A stretch of 64,000 nucleotides of DNA from Biomphalaria glabrata (lineage: Eukaryota; Mollusca; Gastropoda; Planorbidae), in contig NC_074719.1 of assembly GCF_947242115.1 (NCBI RefSeq), positions 42,242,349 through 42,306,348 of the forward strand, given 5' to 3'. This document shows positions 55,560-64,000 of this stretch, one piece after another. Each line of letters opens with the position of its first letter. The stretch's first letter is position 1. The translations under genes were made by a program, and so were the position numbers. A model generated the notes under the pieces. It was given only the letters and a program-made list of their open reading frames with translations, was not told where the DNA came from and did not search any database.

Positions 55560-55827
55560 CGGAGGAGCAGTAGCTGAGCGGTAAGACGCTTGACGTCTGA
55601 ACCGGGTGTTCCAGGTTCGAATCCTGGTGAAAACTGGGATTTTTTATTTCGGGACTTTTGGGCGCCTCTGAGTCCACCCAGCTCTAATTTGTACCTGACA
55701 TTAGTCGGGAAAAAGTAAATGCGATTGGTCGTTGTGCTTGGCCACATGACACCCTAGTTAACCGTAGGCCACAGAAACAGAAGACCTTTACATCATCTGC
55801 CCTATGGAAGGTCTGAAAGGGGAACTT
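55560..55827 (+). mobile_element. SINE-A, most complete copy
   Basis: Full order visible: box-A-like 'agtagctgagcggtaagacg', box-B-like 'aggttcgaatcctggtgaaa', 'gggcgcctctgagtccaccc', 'acctgacattagtcggga', 'gtcgttgtgcttggccacat', 'ttaaccgtaggccacagaa' and 'catctgccctatgg'. This is the best reference copy for the family. Confidence 0.88.
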
Positions 55828-56039
55828 TTTTATTTTACTTGACTCCTCAAGAAGCCAGACACTTATCTCCAAGGTAATCAAGTTTCCAATCATTTTTCAC
55901 CTACGAATGTTCATAACAACACTTGATGATATATAAACTAAATCTATCTCGTGTTTATGTTCTTAAAAATAAAAATAAATTGCCATATGGGAGCCTGAAA
56001 GACCGATTTACAAGGTCTGAGCCTCTTTGTCGCTAAAAA

Positions 56040-57500
56040 ATGGTCCATTGCATCAGTGGATTAAAGATTTTCTGATAGGGAGAGAACAAACTGTAATAAT
56101 AAATGGCTCTAAATCAACACCGATAACAGTAAACTCAGGTGTACCTCAAGAACAGTCTTAGGTCCACTACTATTCTTAATTTACATAAATGATTTACCAA
56201 ATTGCATTACTTTATGAATAGAGTCAGATTATTTGCAGACGATTGCATAATATTTAGAACAATAAAAACAACACAAGACACAGATATTTTACAAAGTGAA
56301 TTAGATGAATTACAGAAATGGGAATCAAATTGGAGCATGTCTTTCCACCCAGAAAAATGTCAGTTGTTAAGAGTAACAAAAAAAACTAAAACAAATTAAT
56401 TCCACTTATCTTATTCATGGCAAACCAGTAACACAGACTAAAAACGCAAAATACCTAGGTGTTATAATAAATGAAAATGAAAAACTGCCATGGAATCCAA
56501 ATATTGATGAAACTATAAAAAAATCAAACAAAAATTACTTAGACTTAGAATTAGGTTCTCCCGCCCCGCTCGGCGCATTGGGCGGCAAGCTGTCTCCATA
56601 AAGATCTGTCACTGGCAATGTCTGAAGCCTCCTCCCACCTGGTGTCAACTGTTCTTAGGTCCTCCATGAAGGTGTATCGCCAAGTAATACGAAGATGTCC
56701 CTGTTTGCGCTTTCCTCGTTTTGGCCTCCATGTTATCGCAACTCTTGGTGTGCGTAGTTCATTTTGACGTAGAACATGTCCCGCAAACCTCATGCGACGC
56801 TCTGTCACAACCTCACAAAAGTGTTTGACTCCCAATTCGGCATAGGATTTCCTTGTTTGAGACTCGATCTGTGTAACTGACTAAATCCGTCTCAGCCATT
56901 TCAGCCATTTTTGTTGAGCAAACAAAGCATTAGGGTTTATTAAAAGAAATTTCTATAAATCAAATAAGAACATAAAACTAAAATGTTATTTAACCTTGGT
57001 TAGGCCAATAATAGAATATGCATCCTCCGTTTGGGACCCCTCAACTCAAAAAAAAAAACATTAAGAAACTGGAACAGACACAAAATAGAGCAGTGAGATT
57101 CATAACAAACGAATATTCACATTTGACTCGAGTAACACCTTTAGTAAAATAACTAAATTTAGAAAACCTTAAGGACAGAAGACTCAAAAGTAAAGTAGCA
57201 ATTATACATAAAACACTGAACCATAATTTTCAAATACAAAAAAAAAAAAATTAATAAAATACTCTGAAAGACACAAAGATAAAGGCACATTTCTCGTCCC
57301 ATATGCTAGGACAAATTTGTACAAATTCTCCTTCTTCCCTAGTGCTATTAGAGTATGTAATGGGTTGCCTGAGCTAGCCAAGAAAACCAGTGACGTCAGA
57401 ATTTAAGTCATTGGTTAATATGCATGACTAAATGCATGACGCGTAGGATGTAATCATCTTCTTTTTTGAAGTAACGTCAGTATTATATAAGAAGATAAAA
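56040..57500 (+). mobile_element. LINE-A fragment, copy 4, interrupted
   Basis: It begins 'tggtccattgcatcagtgga', the very segment amplified into the satellite at 8539-9706. It encodes VRLFADDCIIFRTIK and SFHPEKCQLLRV and, after the insert at 56533-56925, the remaining C-terminal region to the 'cgcgtaggatgtaatcatct' end and a short AAGATAA tail. Several frameshifts. Confidence 0.85.
56533..56925 (-). mobile_element. LINE C-terminal fragment inserted in LINE-A copy 4
   Basis: The - strand reads VVTERRMRFAGHVLRQNELR, ITWRPKRGKRKQGHLRITWR and SDIASDRSLWRQLAAQCAER, ending GGRT and a stop, with a tail of TCTAAG repeats. The insertion is flanked by 'caaacaaa' on both sides. This is a younger insertion than its host. 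Confidence 0.82.
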
Positions 57501-57814
57501 GAAAAAAACAACGCTTTTAAACTGGCTATTAAACATAAAGATAAAAATGTCTCTGGAGCCACAAAAACGCTATGGGACGTCATAAGCAATTTGTCAGCCA
57601 GCCAGTGGCTCTTTAATAATATGCCTGGATGTATAGCAGATTCTATCATTTAATTACTTTAGAGTTTAGAACAGCAGATAGGTCTTACATAGTGCTGTTT
57701 TCTTTTTGGAAGGAATGCTAAGCCTCAATTGTGCAAATAAAGTTTGCGTCATCTATATTCCATTGAACAACAAAATATAAATAAATATTTTAGCTTTTAA
57801 ATAGCACGACTTTC
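57501..57814. other. Spacer, nothing recognised
   Basis: No gene or repeat identified. Confidence 0.4.
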
Positions 57815-58025
57815 ATGCTTATAGTATGCTCAGAGCGCTTTGGTCCAATCTCTTTTGTGGACCAGTTGGGGGGGGGGAGGCTGGTATTTAAAAGAAGGTG
57901 TTCCGTGCTACCTTTAGGCGCTCAGTAAACACAACTCTGCTTGCGTCGGGTTTCAAACCCCGAGCCCCCTCTTCGTTGATAGCCAAGACAAGCGAAGTTC
58001 AAGCGTACTTTAGGCTTTCGACCAC
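57815..58025 (-). mobile_element. SINE-B copy
   Basis: In complement: 'cagagcgctttggtccaatc', 'tgtggaccagttggggg', 'ggtttcaaaccccgagcccc' and 'cgaccacgc', matching 4076-4290. Confidence 0.8.
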
Positions 58026-58163
58026 GCATTCCACATATTAATAATATATAGGGTTATCGCACAAAATTCATTTTCTTTCCAGTTGTATAAAAAGGTTTCT
58101 GTAATAAGATCAAGGTTTAAAATGTGAAAAAAAAAGGTTTCTTTATGGTTTAATACAAATATA

Positions 58164-58395
58164 CAAAAATAAAAACACTTTCTTCGTTCCATATGCTAGA
58201 AGAAATTTGTACCAATGCTCCTTCTTCCTTAGTGCTATTTAAGCATGGAATGGAGTGCCTGAGCTAGCCAGGAAAAACTAATTACTTGGCAGAAATAAAG
58301 TTATTGGTTAACATGCCTGACTAGATGCATGACGCGTAGGACGAAATCATTTTCTTTTTTGAAATAACTTCTCTATTTCCTAATATAAGAAGAAG
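58164..58395 (+). mobile_element. LINE-A 3' end, copy 5
   Basis: 'cgttccatatgctagaagaa' to 'gcatgacgcgtaggacgaaa' and the usual end. Only the last ~230 bp remain. Confidence 0.78.
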
Positions 58396-58838
58396 TTACT
58401 ATAGTAAAAGTAAAATTTTATATTTTATTCGTCTTTGGAAAAAAAATGGTTTTGCCTAGGAACTGACCGACAAAATTCGTGTTCTTTGCGTGACCAATTA
58501 ATCTGCTAGCATTAATCTAAAAAATATAATTTTAAGAACTTAGTTAAAAATGGTTAGTAAAATGCAGTTCACAATGACCAATTGTCTAATTGTAGTTTGG
58601 ATGTTAGTGTTTCAGTGTTATGAAATATGCCTTTCTATGTAAACCTATTACAAACTAGAATTTTTTTTCTATATCTATAAAAAAAGTGTCAATTACTGTA
58701 TGGCAGCGGATGTGTACTAAAATCATATCAGAGTAATGATTAAATTAGTATACAGTTTGTTTTAAGTGACAAAACTCATTACTCTTAAAGTGAACAAAGT
58801 GAAATGGTTTTTGTCACCAACTGTTCCCACGTTTCTGT

Positions 58839-58845
58839 TATATAG
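58839..58845 (+). promoter_or_regulatory. Gene D candidate TATA box
   Basis: TATATAG, followed at 15-30 nt by AGACCTACAG and GTATC, the same landmark order as at genes B (AGACTACAG, GTATC) and C (AGATTACAG, GTATC). The wider upstream block is not clearly conserved. Confidence 0.5.
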
Positions 58846-58869
58846 CGTAGCAGACGAGACCTACAGTGT

Positions 58870-58902
58870 ATCTTGCTGATCCAGGGCAGAGCAAACGTAA
58901 AG
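58870..58902 (+). other. Gene D non-coding leader exon (predicted)
   Basis: It ends 'gcaaacgtaaag' before a GTAAGACC donor at 58903, comparable to GTAAGATC in B and C. It should splice to 60538, 1.6 kb away. Confidence 0.5.
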
Positions 58903-59151
58903 GTAAGACCGATTTCGTTACTATTGCACTGTCAAATGAAATCTTAAAGCGGGTGGTAAGTTTTTTTTTTAATCTTTTTCTTGTTTCGAAAATACAAACG
59001 CGCCTGTTGGTATGTACAGAGTTATTAAACTGTAAAAGAGTATACTTGATACTGCTAGATCTTCATCTAGATCAAAATTTTACTTCGGAAAGCGATACTA
59101 TACTCGGACAAAATAACACATCGCTTGTTAACTATTTTAATGCATCTAAAC

Positions 59152-59365
59152 ACGAGTTCTGGTGAAGAATGGAATTTAAAATTTCGAGATCTTCTAGCGC
59201 CTCTGAGTCGACCAAGCTCTAATGGGTCCTGACGATAGTTGGGGAATATTAAAGTCGGTTAATCGTTGTGCTGGCCACATGGCACCTTTGTTAACCATAG
59301 GCCACAGAAAAAGATGACCTTTACATCATTTGTCCTATAGACCACAAAGTCTAAAATGGGAAATT
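59152..59365 (+). mobile_element. SINE-A copy in gene D leader intron
   Basis: 'cgagttctggtgaagaatgg' through 'atcattgtgctggccacatg'-type body to 'gtcctatagaccacaaagtc'. Head truncated. Confidence 0.78.
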
Positions 59366-59639
59366 TACTTTAAAAAAAAAAAATTACTTCAACATTAGGC
59401 ATGCATGTGATGGAGGCAGAGAATAAGAAATAAGAATAGACACATGTTCAAATCTTATAAAACAACATTGTATTCGGATATCTTGAAATTATGTCGAAAA
59501 TTGGTACAAAAATCAACCGACGTAGACTGCGGTCCAAGCTTACCTTTTACGTGCACCCATCATACGCCCTGGGGGTCAAGTGGCGTAACCGCCCCAGACT
59601 CGCGCCTAACATGGGCCCCGCTATCGTATATTTCTTTGT

Positions 59640-60346
59640 CACCTTTAGCTTCCCAACCAAGATCAGTTCTCATTATTGTTTCTGTAGCTGGAGAGACTAT
59701 TGAAATTGTGCAAACCTTTAAATACCTTGGTACTATCCTAGACAATAAACTAAATTTTACTGCAAATACTGATTATATCAGCAAAAAAGGGCAGCAAAGA
59801 TTACGACTACTAAGAAAACTGTCCTCGTTTAATGTTAGCGAAAAGGCTTTGGCTATGTTTTATCACGCTCACATCTGCAATGTTTTCAGTTTCAATATCA
59901 CTGCCTGGTATGGCAATCTGAGCATTAAAAATAGGAATAAACTTAATAGAATCCTCAATGCTGCTGGCAAAATCATTGGCAAAAAACAAACCCCATTTGG
60001 GCAGTTGTTTGAGACAAACATCTATAAAAAAGCTAACAAGATCCTTGAAATAAAGAATCACCCTTTGTGTCAGGATTTTGTGATTTTACCATCACAAAAG
60101 AGATACAAGACACCGATAGCAAAGACAAATAGACACAAACACTCTTTTGTTCCCCTGGCAATCAAATCATTAAATAAGAACAATCTGGTATAAACTTGTC
60201 ACATGTAAATTATGAGTGAGTCTGGTGTGAATGTACACTTTGGTTTCTTATAGTTATAAGGTTTTTTGTTTGGTGTAATGCACAAATTGTAAGACAAATT
60301 TCCTTACGGATAATAAAGATTATTATTATTATTATTATTATTATTA
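59640..60346 (+). mobile_element. LINE RT C-terminal fragment (Rex1/CR1-like) with (ATT)n tail
   Basis: It encodes GETIEIVQTFKYLGTILDNK, KKGQQRLRLLRKLSSFNVSE, FSFNITAWYGNLSIKNRNK and a C-terminal TNRHKHSFVPLAIKSLNKN, then 'aaatttccttacggataata' and an (ATT)n tail. The frame is intact over this segment, but the element is 5'-truncated. It is related to 32800-33480 and lies in the leader intron of gene D. Confidence 0.82.
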
Positions 60347-60563
60347 AGTACGACTAGATATATTGAAAGCCTTCCCAGAATGTATATGTACCATGCTAGC
60401 TCGTAATTTGACATGAATGGTTTTAAATACCGTTCAGTTTCGGTAAAAATGTAAATAGTGGAATTTCGCAAATATAAGAAGGCTAAAAAGTGTATCTGAT
60501 GAAATTTTAAAATTGGACAATTTTTTTTTTATTCCAGGCTCTCTTACAGATATTGTAAACATC

Positions 60564-60725
60564 ATGCTAATTAAAGCGGGTTACCTCCTCTTAGTTGGTG
60601 CATTCTACGTGGCTGGTCAGACTGTGTCTTCTGAGGCGGAAAATGCTTCTGAAGAAATAAACTCTGTTCCTGATGTGACGGACACTGATTCTGAAGTTAA
60701 TGATTTCAAACAATCTTTAAGTGAT
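60564..60725 (+). CDS. Gene D, coding exon 1: signal peptide and acidic pro-segment
   Basis: It encodes 54 residues from MLIKAGYLLLVGAFYVAGQ to a phase-0 GTAAGT donor at 60726. The acceptor 'tttttattccag' ends at 60537, 26 nt before the ATG, and the sequence before the ATG (taaacatc) matches the other genes. The signal peptide pattern ML(F/I)K.GY..L.G.F.V.GQ is shared with B and C. The tail is acidic and Ser-rich (SSEAENASEEIN, DVTDTDSEVNDF), with its own sequence. No repeat exon follows within the remaining 3.3 kb, which is largely a retrovirus-like element, so exon 2 probably lies beyond the window or is absent. Confidence 0.72.
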
Positions 60726-61000
60726 GTAAGTTTATCTGTATACATTTTCATTTATTTTGATCAATAAAGATGTCTACTCTTATCTTTCTTATCCATCTAT
60801 CTGTAACGATGTATGTTTGAGTGCATGATGAAAACATTGTCTTGATGTTACGATGAGATTGTGTTAATCAGACAATTCTTTTCCAATATGGTAATTCTGA
60901 ATAGTCTTCTAGATTAGACAATTTCTGAATTCTCCAACAATATCGCGATTCCGGAGATACTACTTCAAATTATGAACTAAAATTTTCTTTTAAATAAATA

Positions 61001-63882
61001 TGTCACAGCTTTCCTATTATATAACTCTATCTACTTATAAATCGATATAATCTACCTTAGGTCTCAATACGTCTAGGTGTCCCTAGTTCAGTTCTAGTTA
61101 ACGAAATGAAACAATTAAACCACTAGATCAAACACATACACTTTAATCAGCTTTACTGCATATCACACACGCTGGTCTCTGTCTGATCAACCTCTGACAA
61201 CAAAACACACTTCCGGTCATTCGCGCAGAAAGTAAAAATAGATTATACATACATACACACATTCATGCGTGACATCTCGCCCCTCCTAAAATTATAATAC
61301 ATAAAACACTATTATAAAACAAGCATAAAACATTAAAACACAATACAACAAAAATGTTCGTTCGATAGGCCACAAAGGCTCTGGGTATGACACACAGGCG
61401 TTTATGTATCCAAACAACTTGAACATAGTCACACAGACTTTAATGTAGTCACACAGACTTTAATGTAGTCACACAGACTGCAATGTAATAGGCACACAGT
61501 CTATACCTAAGACACACAGTCTTAGAAGATGAAGACACAAAGTCTTAAACGATGAAGACACACAGTCTTAAAAGGTGAAGACACAAAGTCCTAGTTGTTG
61601 ACAGAAAGTCTACCACCAAGCAACAAAGTCTAAACGTCTAAACTGTTGAAGACACAAAGTCTTTGACCAAGCAACACATGCTTGTAAGAAGCCAAGAAGG
61701 CTTATCTCTATGATAAGCGTGACAGAATGTCCGCTACGACGTTTCCTTTACCTGGAATATGCTGCACTTCGAACTGAAAGTCCTGAAGCACCAGGGCCCA
61801 GCGAGTTACCCTGGAATTCACCGACTTACGTGTGTTTAAACAGCGTAAGGGTGCGTGATCTTTGCGGAGTACGAATGTTCTGGTATCTGGCCAACTTGGT
61901 TACTGCCCAAAAAACTGCCAAGCACTCTCTTTCTACGGTGCTGTATCGTTGTTCTGCTGAAGACAACTTTCTACTGACGTACATAACGGGATGTAGAATG
62001 CCCTGTGATTAATGTGCTAAGCATCCCCCGCTAGCAACAGCAGATGCATCAGTAGCTAGTATGAATTCCTTCTGACAGTCAGGTAGACGCAGGATCGGTT
62101 CCTCTGCAAATGCCTTCTTTTTCTGCTGTAGTTTCTCTTTCTTATCTTGTCTCATCAGTAGCCCATTTTTCACTTTAAATGTCATACATTGGACTTTCTT
62201 ACCGGTCAACTGGTGAGGGTGCGCATGTAGTCTCTTCACTCCGATTGTGGTCGCTGCTGTATCTCTCAAGACCCAAATAGATTTCTTCCCAACAAATCCA
62301 GAATACATTTTTAATTTCCCAGCATCACAGGTTACAGCTCCAGCCATCTGGATCTGATCAGCTTCATGAGGGAGTTGTTCACCATGTTGATAGTCTATGC
62401 AAACTGACGCAATGTATGGATGTCCAGTGGGTCTTCCCCTGTTGCTGGTTTAAACTCCTGACTTCTGCTTGAACCCATAGTCTCATTTCGTCTTAATGGG
62501 CTTTTGTTTCTACATTGGGCTGCTAAATGTCCCGTTTTTAAACACTTAAAACATTATCTTTTTTCACCAACACTTCTTTTCTGCAGACGGTCCTGTCTCC
62601 ATTCTTGTTTAAATCGACTTCTGTTATCATTAACTTGCTAGTTATCAAGTCTTCCTCTCACTGAATTGTCTGCTCTGGATGTGCAGTAATATATTGCTGA
62701 CACAACTTTACAGTTGTTGGAACATCTTTTGTTTTCCTTTCATGTAGAAAAGCCACTAACTGAGGGTTGCATGATGTAAGGATCTTGTCTCTGATGAACA
62801 AATCAATGAGACCTTCGAATGTCTTTTCAGTATTAGACAGTTCTACCCAACGCATTAAGTATCTTGCAATGTCCTCAACTAATTCATGGAATGGCTGGTT
62901 TCTCTTTGGTTTAGCTTTATGGAACTTCTCTCTTTACCAATCATCTGTCAAGTTGTATCTTTTCATCAATACATCCTTCACCTTGTCATATTCCTCTAAA
63001 TCTTTCTTTGAAAAGTTGATACAAGCTTGCAGTGCCTTTCCCTGTAACAATGTGTATAGATGACTTCCCCACTGAGTTTTAGGTATATCTGTAGCTTGAG
63101 CATGCACTTCAAATCTCGCCAAATATGCATCCATTTGATCCACGTTCTCATTAAAAGATGTTCCTTCTGCCTCTTTAGCTCTCTCCACCGCCTCTCTTTC
63201 TTTAGCTCTTTCCCCCGCCTCTCTTTCTTTAGCTCTTTTTTCTCTCTCTTTAACACGTTCGTCACGCTCTCTTTCTTCTTTTTCTTTCTTTTCCAGCTTG
63301 ACTTCTCTTTCTTTCACCCACTCCTGTAGAGCTGTCCCCGACAATCCCATCTCTTTTCCAGCGGCTAATATCTGTGATAATTTGTCTGCCATCCTTGTTT
63401 ATGCGTATAGCATCAAATATAAAGAATACAAATTACTTTATCACTGTGTTCGACCTAGTTTCGTCTCTGCTGATTGACTTAGTTTTTTTCCCGCCGTTGC
63501 ACGTGAGCGCACACACTTCACGACTTCACAGCCTTCTTGGTCCTTGACCTTTTCACAATGGCGAACCGCAGTTCTGCCTAATGTCTTCCAAGACTAAGTC
63601 AAATAACTAGATGAACGAGCCTCCAAATATGTCACAGCTTTCCTATTATATAACTCTATCTAATTATAACTCGATAGAATCTACCTTAGGTCTCGATACG
63701 TCTAGGTGTCCCTGGTTCAGTTCTAGTTAACGAAATGAAACAATTAAACCACTAGATCAAACACATAAACTTTAATCAGCTTTACTGCATATCACACACA
63801 AGCTGGTCTCTGTCTGATCAACCTCTGACAAAAAAACACACTTCCGGTCATTCGCGCAGAATGTAAAAATAGATTACACATA
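61001..63882 (-). mobile_element. Broken Ty3/Gypsy-type LTR element
   Basis: Terminal repeats of about 270 bp lie at 61001-61274 (TGTCAC...GTGACA) and from 63630 to about 63882. They are about 96% identical by eye, which suggests a moderately young insertion. A purine-rich tract adjoins the inner edge of the left repeat, as expected for a - strand element. Parts seen in order on the - strand: a gag-like region rich in Lys/Glu/Arg followed by a SCAN/gag-like domain, a CX2CX4HX4C zinc knuckle, a protease-like piece and RNase H-like pieces. Most of pol is missing and there are several breaks, so it is a fossil. It lies downstream of gene D exon 1. Confidence 0.78.
61430..61690. repeat. Degenerate tandem repeat inside the LTR element
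   Basis: Imperfect units of 'gaagacacaaagtctta' and 'gtcacacagactttaat' about 21-24 bp long, between the left LTR and the pol-like pieces. Confidence 0.75.
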
Positions 63883-64000
63883 GGGGAAAGGGGGGTAAAA
63901 CGTACCCCCTAAGGGAGAAAATTCATAAAAAAAAAGTTTGGCAAAAAGAATGTTTATTTTTTATGTCATAGCTTTACAACAACACATACTACAAATGTAC
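63883..64000. other. Window end, unclassified
   Basis: 'ggggaaaggggggtaaaacg' followed by AT-rich DNA. No feature seen. Confidence 0.3.

Noticed and set aside
55560-55640. tRNA genes at SINE heads
   Set aside because: The tRNA-like heads lack a proper cloverleaf and always continue into SINE bodies.

Overview
The window looks like repeat-dense, AT-rich nuclear DNA of a gastropod mollusc. A freshwater pulmonate snail of the Biomphalaria/Bulinus/Lymnaea kind is my best guess. This is inferred from the mix of tRNA-derived SINEs, several LINE clades, SPIN-like hAT MITEs and the remains of a molluscan-type chemosensory GPCR. There are no operons, rRNA genes, functional tRNA genes or CRISPR arrays, and most long open frames are microsatellite or minisatellite artefacts.

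The notable content is a cluster of four related genes that I do not recognise by name, called A to D here. Each has a coding exon with a signal peptide, sitting 17-26 nt behind a 3' splice site and ending in a phase-0 GT donor (not found in B). In A, B and C a single downstream exon follows, also phase 0, built from near-identical 36-37-residue units: 16 in A, 9 in B, 3 in C. The units of B and C start with KR-DFW and contain DVAKWA and GRDVR; A has the diverged form (K/E)R-F..DLADAATKIAAIVKSFQ..RDVR. The precursors look secreted, with an acidic pro-segment in B, C and D, and basic pairs between units in B and C, so they may be cut into many copies of a roughly 34-residue helical peptide. Gene A is + (1510-6936), B is - (about 20245 down to 15836), C is + (about 34995-39749) and D is + (about 58870 onward, repeat exon not seen). 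B and C are a head-to-head inverted pair sharing promoter, TATA box, non-coding leader exon, leader donor and about 94% identical signal exons. D has a similar promoter and leader. A's leader probably lies just left of the window.

Region by region: 1-7.3 kb is gene A, with pyrimidine microsatellites and two SINEs in its intron. 7.3-15.4 kb holds a LINE split by a SPIN-like MITE, a 43-bp satellite made from LINE sequence, an unclassified 2.7-kb stretch, a LINE RT fragment and a 30-bp minisatellite. 15.8-20.4 kb is gene B, with nested LINEs in its leader intron. 20.5-34.8 kb is intergenic repeats with a broken chemosensory GPCR at 26.7-27.4 kb. 34.85-39.8 kb is gene C. 39.9-58.4 kb is SINEs, LINEs, hAT-type elements with clear 8-bp target duplications, a solo LTR splitting a SINE, and a 1.6-kb TIR composite. 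58.8-60.7 kb is the 5' part of gene D, and 61.0-63.9 kb is a broken Ty3/Gypsy-type element on the - strand.

All calls come from reading the sequence. No database or expression data were used, so the function of the A-D family is unknown and family names of repeats are recognition calls.
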